The notes beneath the pieces are model-generated. The model searched no databases. It was not told the origin of the DNA and saw only the letters and a list, made by a program, of their open reading frames with translations. From the NCBI GenBank assembly GCA_021788105.1, contig JAJYKZ010000004.1, positions 1-52,065 of the forward strand: a stretch of DNA of 52,065 nucleotides. The letters run 5' to 3'. This stretch comes from a bacterium (GTDB lineage: Bacteria; Patescibacteriota; Minisyncoccia; Moranbacterales; UBA2206). Shown here piece by piece: positions 36,148-46,383 of this stretch; the stretch's first letter is position 1; every line of letters starts with the position of its first letter. A program made the position numbers and the translations under genes.

Positions 36148-37929
36148 ATGGAAATACGAAACATTGCAATTATCGCGCACGTGGATCACGGCAAGACAAC
36201 CTTGACCGACGCTTTGATGCGCCAGACCGGCATGGTGACGGAAGAAGGGATCAGTATGGATTCCAACACCTTGGAGAAAGAAAGGGGGATCACCATTTAT
36301 TCCAAGAACGCCTCTTTGTTTTACAAGGACACTAAAATTAACATCGTGGACACGCCGGGGCACGCCGATTTCGGATCGGAAGTCGAACGTGTTTTGCGTT
36401 CGATCGACTCGGTGGTTTTAGTGGTGGACGCGCAAGAAGGTCCGATGCCGCAAACCAGATTTGTCTTGAAAAAATCTTTGGAACTGGGACTTAAGCCGAT
36501 CGTGGTGATTAACAAAATTGATAAGCCGGCAGCTCAACCGGACGTTGTCCAAGAAGAAGTGTTCGAACTTTTTCTGGATTTGGGGGCGAGTGATGAGCAG
36601 CTGGATTTTCCGGTCGTTTACGCGATCGGTCGGGAGGGCATTGCCAAACTGCACATGGAAGACGAAGGTAAAGATCTGACGCCGCTTTTGGAAACAATTT
36701 TAGCCAAAGTGCATCCGGCCAACGCCGATGTGAACGCTCCGGTGCGGGTACAGTCTTTCAATTTAGGTTACGATAATTTTTTGGGCCGCATGGCGATCGG
36801 AAGAATCTACGAAGGAAAAATAAAAGTAAATGATAATGTGGTGATCAAAAAGCCGACCGGTGAAACACGGACGGGCAGAATCACCAAACTTTATACTTTC
36901 GAAGGCCTGTCCCGCAAAGAAGTTTTGGAAGCCGAAGCGGGGGATATTGTGATGCTGGCGGGGCTGCCAGACATCTTCATCGGCGAAACGATCTGCGCTT
37001 CAGCCGATCAGGAAGCTTTGCCGGCCATTTCCATCGACGAGCCGACCATCTCCTTGAATTTTTTGGTTAATGATTCGCCGTTTGCCGGGCGCGAGGGAAA
37101 ATTTGTCACCAACAAACAAATTCGTGAAAGATTGGAAAAAGAATTGGAAATAAACGTCGGACTCAGAATTGATTTTGAAGGCGACCACTACAAAGTTTAT
37201 GGCCGGGGAGAATTGCATATCGCCATTCTTTTGGAAAATATGCGCCGCGAAGGCTATGAGCTGCAGGTTTCCCAGCCGCAAGTGATCATCAAAGATATCG
37301 ATGGCGTAAAATCAGAGCCGTTCGAAGAAGTGACAATCGATGTCCCGGATGTTTCGGCCGGCACGATCATTGAGAAGATGGGGAGAAGAAGAGGAACGAT
37401 GACCAATATGAAACAGCTGAACGGACAAACCCGAATGATTTTTGAAACTCCGACGCGCGGACTGCTTGGTTACCGCGGAGAGTTTGTGATCGACACCAAG
37501 GGCGAGGGCATTATGTCGTCCCGCGTGATCGGTTTTCATCCTTATGTCGGTGAAATTCAGAAGCATTCGCTGGGATCGATGATTTCGATGGCGACTGGCA
37601 AAGCTCTGGGGTTCTCTTTGGCGAATCTGCAGGAACGTGGAACTTTGTATATCGGACCGGCCGCGGAAGTGTATGAGGGGATGGTGATTGGCAATGCTTC
37701 CAAGGGTTTGGATATGGAAGTTAACCCGACCAAAGGCAAGGCGATGTCCAATATGCGTTCTTCCGGAGCGGACGAGGCTATTCAATTGACGCCGCCTTGG
37801 GAACTGTCGATCGAGCGGGGATTGGAAATTATGGCGGAAGACGAGTATTTGGAAATCACGCCCAAAAGCGTCAGATTGAGAAAACAACATCTGGCTGAAG
37901 TCGATCGGAAAAGAGCGGCTAGAAAATAA
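36148..37929 (+). CDS. typA: TypA/BipA translational GTPase
   Basis: [53 protein letters not shown]. Confidence 0.98.
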   Translation: MEIRNIAIIAHVDHGKTTLTDALMRQTGMVTEEGISMDSNTLEKERGITIYSKNASLFYKDTKINIVDTPGHADFGSEVERVLRSIDSVVLVVDAQEGPMPQTRFVLKKSLELGLKPIVVINKIDKPAAQPDVVQEEVFELFLDLGASDEQLDFPVVYAIGREGIAKLHMEDEGKDLTPLLETILAKVHPANADVNAPVRVQSFNLGYDNFLGRMAIGRIYEGKIKVNDNVVIKKPTGETRTGRITKLYTFEGLSRKEVLEAEAGDIVMLAGLPDIFIGETICASADQEALPAISIDEPTISLNFLVNDSPFAGREGKFVTNKQIRERLEKELEINVGLRIDFEGDHYKVYGRGELHIAILLENMRREGYELQVSQPQVIIKDIDGVKSEPFEEVTIDVPDVSAGTIIEKMGRRRGTMTNMKQLNGQTRMIFETPTRGLLGYRGEFVIDTKGEGIMSSRVIGFHPYVGEIQKHSLGSMISMATGKALGFSLANLQERGTLYIGPAAEVYEGMVIGNASKGLDMEVNPTKGKAMSNMRSSGADEAIQLTPPWELSIERGLEIMAEDEYLEITPKSVRLRKQHLAEVDRKRAARK

Positions 37930-37964
37930 CGGAATCTTTTAAGATATTGGCATGCAATAAAAAA

Positions 37965-37988
37965 GGCGCGGAGCGATCCGCGCCTTTT
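37965..37988. terminator. Bidirectional terminator GGCGCGGA-gcga-TCCGCGCC-TTTT
   Basis: Perfect 8-bp GC stem between convergent genes. Confidence 0.9.
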
Positions 37989-38000
37989 GCTGCGCTAATT

Positions 38001-38279
38001 TTAATTCGTTCCGGCAGCTGGAGCTTGTGAAGAGGTCTGGATTGGAGTTGCGGAAGTCGATGGAGCGGCGGTTGCGGAAGTTGCAGCGCTGGCGGAACTT
38101 TTCTTTTTCTTGATCTTCGCTTTTTTGATTTTTTTGATCTGGCTTTGGGCCGCTTTCAATGCGGCTGTTTTTTTATTTTCGTGATGGTTGTAGTAAGCGA
38201 TTCCGGCAATGATGATCACGACCAAAATTACTGCTGTCGCCACTTTATGTTTTTTTACCAGGTCTTTTATTTTTCCCAT
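38001..38279 (-). CDS. Small Lys-rich single-TM protein with Ala/Ser/Thr tail
   Basis: TM VATAVILVVIIIAGIAYY; convergent with typA. Confidence 0.7.
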   Translation of the reverse strand: MGKIKDLVKKHKVATAVILVVIIIAGIAYYNHHENKKTAALKAAQSQIKKIKKAKIKKKKSSASAATSATAAPSTSATPIQTSSQAPAAGTN

Positions 38280-38397
38280 TGGTTTCGTTGTTAATTTTTA
38301 AACCTAACTCATTATACTACGCGGATAAAATATAACAAGCGGAAGCATAAGGGGTAGCATTTGAAAAAGGTTCTTTTGGTGGTAAAATACTGATATT

Positions 38398-40518
38398 ATG
38401 GATTTTAGCCATCTTTTAGTCATGAAGTTTGAACATTTTCGGATGCTGAGCTATTGGCTGGTTTTTGTCTTTGCTTTTTTAGAGTCGTTGGCCTTCGTCG
38501 GTTTCTTGGTGCCGGGCGCAATTATTGTTGTTCTGGCCGGTTTTTTGAGTTTTTTCGGTTTTTTCGACGTTTCCGATCTGATTTTGTTTGTGTTTGCAGG
38601 AGCTTTCTTGTCGGGACAGCTCAGTTATTATTTCGGCGAGCGGGAAATTTTCTTTTTCGGAATGCGCGGCAAGATTTTTAAGATGGAATATTACGAAAAA
38701 GCGAAAATTTTTTTCGGAAAGCATAAAAAATCCGGCGTCATTTCCGGGAAATTTATCGGGCATATTCGTCCCGCCATTTCTTTTGTCGCAGGAAAATTCA
38801 GGATGAGAAAAATAAATTTTTTTCCGTTGAATTTGGCCGGTTCTTTGCTTTGGGCGTCCGCCTACGTCCTTGTCGGCTATGTTGTTGGAAAAATATGGAG
38901 CATCATCGGACTGTGGTCGACGCGCGCCGAGTTTTTCATATTGGTCATACTGCTTTTTTTGGTCTTGTTCTATATTTTCAAATGGATCGTTTTTAAAAAA
39001 GGAAGAAAATTTTTCAGCTTTTTGCAAACGATCATAGTCGCTGTCTGGAGGACGGCCGTGAAAAATAAAATCAGCAAAAAATTGTTGAAGAATCATCCGA
39101 AATTTTTCGGATTTTGGCGCGCCCGGTTCGAGCGCGGAAATTTTTTCGGTTTGCCGCTCACTTTTTTGGCTGTTTCTTTTTTGTACGTCCTTTCGCTTTT
39201 GCTGGGAGTTGTTCAGGACATAATTTCATCCAGCCAGGTAGTTTCAACAGATTTCCGGGTAAACAACCTTCTGCATATTTTCCGCAGTCCGGTTTTTGTG
39301 AAAATGTTTCTCTGGGTGACTGTTTTCGGAATCTGGCCGGCCGCTTTGTCGGCCGTTGCCGTTGTTGTCCTTCTGCTTTTGCTCTGGAACAAAAGAGAAT
39401 ATATTTTTCCTTTCTTAATTGCGATTTCCGGCAGCCAGCTTTTTGAAGCGCTGGGAAAATTTCTATTTCACCGCGCGCGGCCCGGACGCGCCGTCTATCT
39501 CGAAACTTCCTATTCTTTTCCCAGCGGACATGCTTCTTTTGCAATCGCTTTTTGGGGATTTGTCGTATATTTTTTTTGGCGCAATGTCAGAAACTGGAAC
39601 CGGCGGATCAACATTCTTTTTATCGGGCTGATCATTGTCATCGCTATCGGTTTTTCCCGGCTCTATTTGGGCGTGCACTTCCTAAGCGATGTGATTGGCG
39701 GCTATCTTATCGGACTGCTCTGGCTCATTATCGGCATCAGCCTGGTGGAGTGGTTTTATTATAGGCGCAAAGAAAAGATAATTCTTTCCGGCAGAGATTT
39801 TCCGGATAAAAAAATGTTCTCGGCAATTTTAATTTTTTCTTGGGTTGCTTTCTATATTTTTTACGGCTTGAGCTGGGATCCGATCATGAAACAAAATTCA
39901 ACGCCGGCTGTTTTGCAGACAGTGCCGGCGTCCGATGTGATTTCGATGTTTGATAAATACGGCCTGCCGCGAAGCACCGAAACGCTTCTCGGCAATGCGC
40001 AGGAACCGATCAGTTTCATAATCATAGCCAATGATGACGGGCAGTTTGTTTCTGATTTTAAAAAAGCCGGCTGGTCGTTTGCCGATCCGATCGGCGCCGC
40101 AACCACGTTAAAAATCGCCCAGTCGGTAATATTGAACACGGAATATGATACGGGAATGATGTCGCCGTATTTTTGGAACAACAACGTCAATGATTACGGG
40201 GTGGAAAAGGAGACCGGCGCCCAGACGATCCGAGAAAGAAACCATGCCCGCTTCTGGAAGACCGGCGTGAAAACAACGGAAGGAAAAAATATTTATGTCG
40301 GAACGGCCAGTTTGGACGTGGGCATAAAATGGGGAGTCATCCATCGGATCGGACCGGACATTGATGCGGAAAGGGAAAAGCTTTTTTCCGATTTGGAAAA
40401 AGCCGGAGACGTTGCCGCTTGGAGCAAGGACGATTTGGTCGGACCGACTGTCGGAGAAAATTTCGCCGGCGACAAATTTTTTACGGACGGAAAGGCCTAT
40501 TTTGTAAATTTAAAATAA
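38398..40518 (+). CDS. DedA + PAP2 phosphatase + LssY-like C-terminal domain fusion
   Basis: N-term DedA pattern; FHRARPGRAVYLETSYSFPSGHASFAIAF...GFSRLYLGVHFLSDVIGG (PAP2); LssY-like tail. Confidence 0.88.
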   Translation: MDFSHLLVMKFEHFRMLSYWLVFVFAFLESLAFVGFLVPGAIIVVLAGFLSFFGFFDVSDLILFVFAGAFLSGQLSYYFGEREIFFFGMRGKIFKMEYYEKAKIFFGKHKKSGVISGKFIGHIRPAISFVAGKFRMRKINFFPLNLAGSLLWASAYVLVGYVVGKIWSIIGLWSTRAEFFILVILLFLVLFYIFKWIVFKKGRKFFSFLQTIIVAVWRTAVKNKISKKLLKNHPKFFGFWRARFERGNFFGLPLTFLAVSFLYVLSLLLGVVQDIISSSQVVSTDFRVNNLLHIFRSPVFVKMFLWVTVFGIWPAALSAVAVVVLLLLLWNKREYIFPFLIAISGSQLFEALGKFLFHRARPGRAVYLETSYSFPSGHASFAIAFWGFVVYFFWRNVRNWNRRINILFIGLIIVIAIGFSRLYLGVHFLSDVIGGYLIGLLWLIIGISLVEWFYYRRKEKIILSGRDFPDKKMFSAILIFSWVAFYIFYGLSWDPIMKQNSTPAVLQTVPASDVISMFDKYGLPRSTETLLGNAQEPISFIIIANDDGQFVSDFKKAGWSFADPIGAATTLKIAQSVILNTEYDTGMMSPYFWNNNVNDYGVEKETGAQTIRERNHARFWKTGVKTTEGKNIYVGTASLDVGIKWGVIHRIGPDIDAEREKLFSDLEKAGDVAAWSKDDLVGPTVGENFAGDKFFTDGKAYFVNLK

Positions 40519-40588
40519 TATTTAGAAAAAATTCACGAATAGAATTTTCCGATGCTTGTAATATCTTTAGATCAGGCTTAAAAATATT

Positions 40589-41524
40589 ATGAAACTCCCT
40601 TCTATTTCTGGAGACATTTGGATAAATTCAAAACCTTTAAGTTCGGACGATCTTAAGGGCAAAGTGGTTCTGATTGATTTTTGGACTTACTCCTGCATAA
40701 ATTGCCGGAGAACTTTACCGTATCTTAAAAAATGGTGGCAGAAATACAAGGATAAGAATTTTTTGCTCATCGGCATCCATTCTCCGGAATTCGATTTCGA
40801 GAAAGATTCCTATAACGTCGGCAAGGCGGTGGAAGAACTGGGCGTAAATTGGCCGGTCGTTTTGGATAATGATTACAAAAACTGGACCAATTTTTCCAAT
40901 CACTATTGGCCGGCCAAATATCTAGCAGACCAAAACGGCAATATTGTTTATGAACATTTCGGCGAAGGAGCGTACGAACATACCGAAGAAGTTATTCAAG
41001 ATCTTTTAAAAAATCAAGGGGAGATATTGATGCCGGAAATCGAATCGGAACACCAGCACGGCAAAGTTTGTTTCCGGCCGACCCCGGAAACTTATTGCGG
41101 TTTTCAGCGCGGACATCTGGACAATCCGGGCGGATATCATTATTTCGAAGAATATAATTATAAGGCGCCGGAAAAATTAAGCGTTGACTCTATTGCGCTT
41201 TCCGGAAAATTTTCCGTCCGGGAACAATATGTCGAGTCGGCGGAAAAAGGAGCGAGGCTTCTTTTGAATTTCCGGGCGACTGAAGTGAATTTGGTCATGG
41301 GTCCGGCGGAAAAAGAAGCGGCCGTTGGAATTTTTTTGAACGGCGCTCCGTTGCGCCGGGAAATTTACGGAAAAGATGTGAAAAATAACGAAGTTCTGGT
41401 CGGGGAATCTGCAATGTACAATTTGGTGAAAAGCCGCGATCCGCTGGGCGGAATTCTAAGCATTTCAGCTAAGCGCGGAAATTTCCGCGCCTATGCATTT
41501 ACTTTTTCCGGGTGTAATATTTAG
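40589..41524 (+). CDS. Thioredoxin-like/DipZ-type redoxin
   Basis: VVLIDFWTYSCINCRRTLPYLKKWW (CxxC), DNDYKNWTNFSNHYWPAKYLADQNG. Confidence 0.92.
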   Translation: MKLPSISGDIWINSKPLSSDDLKGKVVLIDFWTYSCINCRRTLPYLKKWWQKYKDKNFLLIGIHSPEFDFEKDSYNVGKAVEELGVNWPVVLDNDYKNWTNFSNHYWPAKYLADQNGNIVYEHFGEGAYEHTEEVIQDLLKNQGEILMPEIESEHQHGKVCFRPTPETYCGFQRGHLDNPGGYHYFEEYNYKAPEKLSVDSIALSGKFSVREQYVESAEKGARLLLNFRATEVNLVMGPAEKEAAVGIFLNGAPLRREIYGKDVKNNEVLVGESAMYNLVKSRDPLGGILSISAKRGNFRAYAFTFSGCNI

Positions 41525-41526
41525 AA

Positions 41527-42378
41527 GTGATTGATTTTCTTACATTTTATCAGCACCTTCCGGGCCGGATCAATCCGGAAATTTTTAGAATCGGTTTTTT
41601 TTCGATCGGATGGTATCCTTTGATGTATATCGCCGCTTTTTTGGCGGTTTATTTTATTTTGATTTATCGCCTGAAAAAAAGAGAAGCGAATTTTTCGCAA
41701 GACGATGTTTTGGATTTTTTTCTTTATGCTATTGCGGGCGTCATCATCGGCGGTCGGCTGGGATACGTCCTTTTTTACAATCTTCCGTATTATCTTCATA
41801 ATCCGCTGGCAATAATTTCTCCGTTCGATCCGGCGGCGGGCAGGTTTGTCGGACTTCGCGGAATGAGTTATCACGGCGGACTTATCGGCGTCGTCTTGGC
41901 TTCCTGGATTTTTATCAGAAAAAACAAAATTGATTTTTGGGAATTTTCCGATTTTTTGGTTCCGGCGATTCCGGCCGGATATTTTTTCGGACGAATCGGA
42001 AATTTTTTGAACGGAGAGCTTTACGGGCGCGCGACCGGAAGCTTTTGGGGAATGTATTTCCCGTCGGATCCTTTCGGCTTGCCGCGCTATCCGTCCCAGC
42101 TTTTCGAAGCGGCATTGGAAGGCGCGCTTTTGTTTTGCATGCTCTGGCTGCTTAGAAACAAGAAATTTATGCAAGGCTATTTTCTGGCCCTGTATCTGAT
42201 CGGTTACGGACTGCTGCGTTTTGCCGCGGAATTTTTTCGCCAGCCGGATCCGCAAATCGGATTTATTTTCAATTTTTTTACGCTGGGACAGATTTTGAGC
42301 CTTGCGATGGCCTTGGCAGGCGTTATTTTAGCCTTGATCAGGAAGTGGAAAGAGGGTAAAATTAAAGCGCTAACTTAA
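41527..42378 (+). CDS. lgt: Prolipoprotein diacylglyceryl transferase
   Basis: GLRGMSYHGGLIGVV, FFGRIGNFLNGELYGRAT; GTG start. Confidence 0.96.
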   Translation: MIDFLTFYQHLPGRINPEIFRIGFFSIGWYPLMYIAAFLAVYFILIYRLKKREANFSQDDVLDFFLYAIAGVIIGGRLGYVLFYNLPYYLHNPLAIISPFDPAAGRFVGLRGMSYHGGLIGVVLASWIFIRKNKIDFWEFSDFLVPAIPAGYFFGRIGNFLNGELYGRATGSFWGMYFPSDPFGLPRYPSQLFEAALEGALLFCMLWLLRNKKFMQGYFLALYLIGYGLLRFAAEFFRQPDPQIGFIFNFFTLGQILSLAMALAGVILALIRKWKEGKIKALT

Positions 42379-42398
42379 TTTTAATAAATCAAATTTTT

Positions 42399-42800
42399 AT
42401 GAGTCAAACAAAAAAACTTACCATTCTGATTCTTGTCCTGGTTGTGGCCGGAACGGGAATTTGGTATTGGGGAACTCGATCACAAGATAAAAAACAAGCC
42501 GAACAAGCAGCAGCCACTCCGATAAAAACCGGCATCATCTTTTTCTACGGAAAAGAATGTCCGCACTGCCAGGATGTGGAAAAGTTCATAGCCGGCAATA
42601 ATATTGCGGCCAAAGTCAAATATGATTTTGTCGAGGTTTGGCACAACCAGGCTAATGCCAAAGCAATGATGGCCAAAGCGGAAGAGTGCGGATTGTCCCA
42701 AGACCAGGTCGGCGTGCCGTTCGTCTATTCAAAAGGCAAGTGTTATGTTGGAACGCCGGACGTAGAAAACTTTTTTCAGCAAGCGGCAGGAATAAAATAG
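42399..42800 (+). CDS. Membrane-anchored thioredoxin/glutaredoxin-like protein
   Basis: IIFFYGKECPHCQDVEKFI (CxxC). Confidence 0.8.
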   Translation: MSQTKKLTILILVLVVAGTGIWYWGTRSQDKKQAEQAAATPIKTGIIFFYGKECPHCQDVEKFIAGNNIAAKVKYDFVEVWHNQANAKAMMAKAEECGLSQDQVGVPFVYSKGKCYVGTPDVENFFQQAAGIK

Positions 42801-42861
42801 GCAGGTTTTTTAAAGTGTGGTATACTTTCCAAAGAAGATAACTTTTTGAAACTTATCTTTA

Positions 42862-43899
42862 ATGGGTGGCAAACAAAAACAAAAAAAGTATTTGGACGGA
42901 TTGTTTCAGGAAAGAAACAATCTCGCTTTTGTTGATTTTCCTTTATCGCGTTATATCCTTAAATATAAAAAATCTTCGACTTGGTTTGCTAAAGCGGGAA
43001 GAACGTCCGCTTTTTTTACGGATGATTCGAAATTATATTACACGCCGGAAGAATATTCCCGGATCCAGAAAGGAGAGCGGATAGTCAGGTTGGGCAAGCG
43101 ATTCGACAGTCTGCAGTCGCGCGAATTTGAAAAAACGCGCATCTATTCCATCGGGGAGCTCGACATTATTTCTTTGAATATAAAGAGGCGCTATTCCAGC
43201 GTCAGAAATTATTTGGACGATCTGGTCCGCGGTTCGGTCCAGGGCGTCTCAGTTGCCAAAATGTGGAACCTTTCCATTGTCGGAGCGATTATTTTCGGAA
43301 TGTTCACAATGACAATGGTTTACCGCTATTTGGGCCAGGGCGTCTCGGCTAAGATCGTTGATTCCCAGCCGCCGGCGGTTATGACAGCTCCGGCCAATAA
43401 TCCTGACACTTCGGACGCGATAAACGGCCAGATTGATACTTCCACTATTTCCAAGTTGATGAACAGTGATAATGGTGCTTTTGAAAAACAGGTGAAGGCA
43501 ATGGTGAAGGGCTATCCGATCGAGAAAATGTTGCCGGAAATCTTTAAGCAGGACAAAACGGTTGCTTCATTCCTTATCGCTATTGCTAAACAAGAAAGCG
43601 ACTGGGGAGTCCATGTACCGGTCTACAAAGATCAGGACTGCTATAACTACTGGGGCTATCGGGGAGAAAATCCGGTAGGCACCGGCGGACATTCTTGTTT
43701 TTCCAGTCCGCAAGAAGCAGTGGACATTGTGGCCAAGAGAATTAAATTCCTGGTTTCTAATGACAAACTGAACACGCCGGCCAAGATGGTTGTGTGGAAA
43801 TGCGGCTATAGTTGTTCTTGGGACAACCCGCAAAACGTCCAGCGGTGGATTTCCAATGTCAGCGTTTACTTTTCAAAATTGAATAAAGATCAAGGCTAG
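42862..43899 (+). CDS. Membrane-anchored lysozyme/transglycosylase-like protein (paralog B, with long cytoplasmic N-terminus)
   Basis: IAIAKQESDWGVHVPVYKDQDCYNYWGYRGENP...SCFSS...VVWKCGYSC. Confidence 0.78.
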   Translation: MGGKQKQKKYLDGLFQERNNLAFVDFPLSRYILKYKKSSTWFAKAGRTSAFFTDDSKLYYTPEEYSRIQKGERIVRLGKRFDSLQSREFEKTRIYSIGELDIISLNIKRRYSSVRNYLDDLVRGSVQGVSVAKMWNLSIVGAIIFGMFTMTMVYRYLGQGVSAKIVDSQPPAVMTAPANNPDTSDAINGQIDTSTISKLMNSDNGAFEKQVKAMVKGYPIEKMLPEIFKQDKTVASFLIAIAKQESDWGVHVPVYKDQDCYNYWGYRGENPVGTGGHSCFSSPQEAVDIVAKRIKFLVSNDKLNTPAKMVVWKCGYSCSWDNPQNVQRWISNVSVYFSKLNKDQG

Positions 43900-44015
43900 A
43901 CAATAATCGCCAAGTCTGCTAGAATCGGAAAATGTTGCCTGGAAGGCTTGAAATAAAGCTTTCTTTTCAACTGTGACTATATAGTAAGATTTAAGCTAAA
44001 AACCACCCGGTCCTT

Positions 44016-44714
44016 ATGGATGACGATTATTTTCTAGAACATCTGCAACGTTGGAAGCGCAGATTTAAAGGGGCGAAAAAAGCTAAAAACCACATAATTC
44101 TTGGTTTTTCAATCCTTGTGCTTGGCGCGGGTCTGTTTTTTTACTTTTTCGCGGAAAGCCCGGCCTATTCTGCAACAATTTCTCGGAACGTCAAAATCAA
44201 TCCAGAGGTCATTGACCCGCTTAGCAAAATCGGAAAAGGACTGCTTTCCGACTATGACGGCAAGGGAATTTATTGCGCCGAGAAAAAAATATTTATTGAA
44301 AAATCGAACGGGCGGCCAGAAAAGATAGAGGCGCTTTTGGCGGGATATCCTATGACGGAGATGGTTCCGTACATCGCAAAAAGAAATCCCAAGGTGGCGT
44401 CTTTTCTGGTTTCGATTGCCAAGAAAGAAAGTGATTGGGGAAAACATTCTCCGCAAAAAGACGGAAAAACCTGCTACAACTATTGGGGCTATCGCGGCGG
44501 ATATAATCCAACCGATTCGGGTTACAGCTGTTTTGATTCCGCCGAGCAAGCGGTGCAAGTGGTGGGCGATCGGATTAAAGAATTAACCGAAGAAAATATC
44601 AACACGCCCGAGCGGATGGTTGTCTGGAAATGCGGTTCAACCTGCGGCCAAGATCAAGATGCTCAGAACTGGATATCCACAGTGGCTTATTACTTCGGAA
44701 AATTAAATTCATAA
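44016..44714 (+). CDS. Membrane-anchored lysozyme/transglycosylase-like protein (paralog C)
   Basis: SIAKKESDWGKHSPQKDGKTCYNYWGYRGGYNP...SCFDS...VVWKCGSTC. Confidence 0.78.
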   Translation: MDDDYFLEHLQRWKRRFKGAKKAKNHIILGFSILVLGAGLFFYFFAESPAYSATISRNVKINPEVIDPLSKIGKGLLSDYDGKGIYCAEKKIFIEKSNGRPEKIEALLAGYPMTEMVPYIAKRNPKVASFLVSIAKKESDWGKHSPQKDGKTCYNYWGYRGGYNPTDSGYSCFDSAEQAVQVVGDRIKELTEENINTPERMVVWKCGSTCGQDQDAQNWISTVAYYFGKLNS

Positions 44715-44718
44715 ATTT

Positions 44719-45066
44719 ATGCCGATTCAAAATATCAATGGAAAAAAATTAAAAGAAATGATTCGGGAAAATCCGGCCGAACTGGAAATAATCGATGTCC
44801 GCGAACCGGATGAATTTGATTTGATCAAAATCAAAGGTTCAAAACTGATTCCTCTCAATGAAATAGGAATGCGGCTGGAGGAAATCGATTGGGACAAAAA
44901 AGTGGTTTTAGTCTGCCGCAGCGGCAGCCGGAGCGGTTACGTTGCTCAGGCATTGCAGCAGGCCGGCAAAGATTTGATGAATTTGCAATATGGAATATTC
45001 GAACTGAATCTTGACCGGTGCGATTGTCTGGAAAAAGCGCCGAATTGCTGCGATGGGTATTTTTAA
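44719..45066 (+). CDS. Rhodanese-domain protein
   Basis: LEIIDVREPDEFDLIKIKGSKLIPL, VLVCRSGSRSGYVAQAL. Confidence 0.92.
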   Translation: MPIQNINGKKLKEMIRENPAELEIIDVREPDEFDLIKIKGSKLIPLNEIGMRLEEIDWDKKVVLVCRSGSRSGYVAQALQQAGKDLMNLQYGIFELNLDRCDCLEKAPNCCDGYF

Positions 45067-45068
45067 GG

Positions 45069-45158
45069 GTCATCCTGAACTTGATTCAGGATATAATTTA
45101 GATTCCGGATTCCCGAAGAAAAGCAAGCTTTCTACGGGACAGGTAAGTCCGGAATGAC
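45069..45158. repeat. ~90-bp composite palindromic element with GTCAT...ATGAC ends (MITE/REP-like)
   Basis: ATCCTGAA-cttga-TTCAGGAT; ATTCCGGA...TCCGGAAT; inner CCCGAAGAAAAGC/GCTTTCTACGGG. Confidence 0.7.
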
Positions 45159-45210
45159 AAGAGGCGGGGAACCGCTTTTTTATATTTATAATTTAAGTTA
45201 AAATATAATT

Positions 45211-46383
45211 ATGAAACAATTTCCAAAAGACTTTTTGTGGGGAGTGTCGATTTCTTCTTATCAGACCGAAGGAAATAATTTTAACTCAGACTGGTACGCA
45301 TGGGAACAAAAAGGAAAAACGAAAGACAAATCAGAAAACGCTTGCGACTATTGGAATAGATTCAGATCTGATCATGATTTTCTTTCGGAATTGGGAGTAA
45401 ATGCCTTCCGATTATCTTTGGAGTGGTCGCGAATCGAACCAGAGGAGGGGAAATTTTCTGATGAAGCCATCCGGCATTATCGAGAAATTATCCAAGATTT
45501 AAAAAGCCGCAATATCAAAACCGTTGTGACCTTTTGGCATTATACCAGTCCGATTTGGTTCCAAGAGAAGTACGGATTTCACAAAAAAGAAGCGATCGAA
45601 ATTTTTTCCAGATACGGAAAAAAAATAACAGACGATCTGGGCGATCTGATTGATGTAGCGGTCATTATCAATGAACCGGTGATGCCTTTGATTTTCGGAT
45701 TTCTTCTGGGAAAATTTCCTCCCGGAAAAATTAATCCGGTTTCTTTTTTGCAAGCTTCTTCCAATTTGGCAGAAAGTTACATTGAAATTTTTAAATACAT
45801 AAAAGAAAAAAGAAAAAATATTCCGGTGGGCGTAAGCAATTTATATAATTTTTTCGAACCGAAAAATAAACGGAATCCGATCCATAAACTATGGGTTTGG
45901 GCGGGAAAAAAAATTTGGAACGAACATTTTATTTCCAAAATCAAAAATCACATGGACTATTTTGGTTTGGACTATTATTTTCATAACCGGATGGGCTGTT
46001 TCGGAACAAATAATGAAAATAAAAGGGTTACGGAAATGGGCTGGGAGATTTATCCCGAGGGAATTTATGCCGTGCTGAAAGAAATTAATCAAAAATACAA
46101 ACTGCCGGTATATATTTTGGAAAACGGCATTGCGGATTCGCAAGATAAGCAACGATCAGAATTTATCGAGGATCATGTTGCCTGTGTCCGCAAAGCCATT
46201 GAAGATGGCGTGGATGTGAGAGGATATTTTTATTGGTCGCTTATGGATAATTTCGAATGGCTGCACGGATACAGGCCGCGTTTCGGTCTGATCGAGATTG
46301 ACTATAAAACTTTGGAGCGCAAGCCGAGGAGAAGTTTTTACGCTTACAAAAAAATAATTGAAAATAACGGTTTGGATGAATAA
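45211..46383 (+). CDS. Glycoside hydrolase family 1 (beta-glucosidase-like)
   Basis: FLWGVSISSYQTEG, NAFRLSLEWSRIEPEEG, VYILENGIAD, GYFYWSLMDNFEW. Confidence 0.95.
   Translation: MKQFPKDFLWGVSISSYQTEGNNFNSDWYAWEQKGKTKDKSENACDYWNRFRSDHDFLSELGVNAFRLSLEWSRIEPEEGKFSDEAIRHYREIIQDLKSRNIKTVVTFWHYTSPIWFQEKYGFHKKEAIEIFSRYGKKITDDLGDLIDVAVIINEPVMPLIFGFLLGKFPPGKINPVSFLQASSNLAESYIEIFKYIKEKRKNIPVGVSNLYNFFEPKNKRNPIHKLWVWAGKKIWNEHFISKIKNHMDYFGLDYYFHNRMGCFGTNNENKRVTEMGWEIYPEGIYAVLKEINQKYKLPVYILENGIADSQDKQRSEFIEDHVACVRKAIEDGVDVRGYFYWSLMDNFEWLHGYRPRFGLIEIDYKTLERKPRRSFYAYKKIIENNGLDE

Noticed and set aside
41521-42255. 244-aa minus-strand ORF opposite lgt
   Set aside because: Shadow ORF; the lgt frame has clear catalytic motifs
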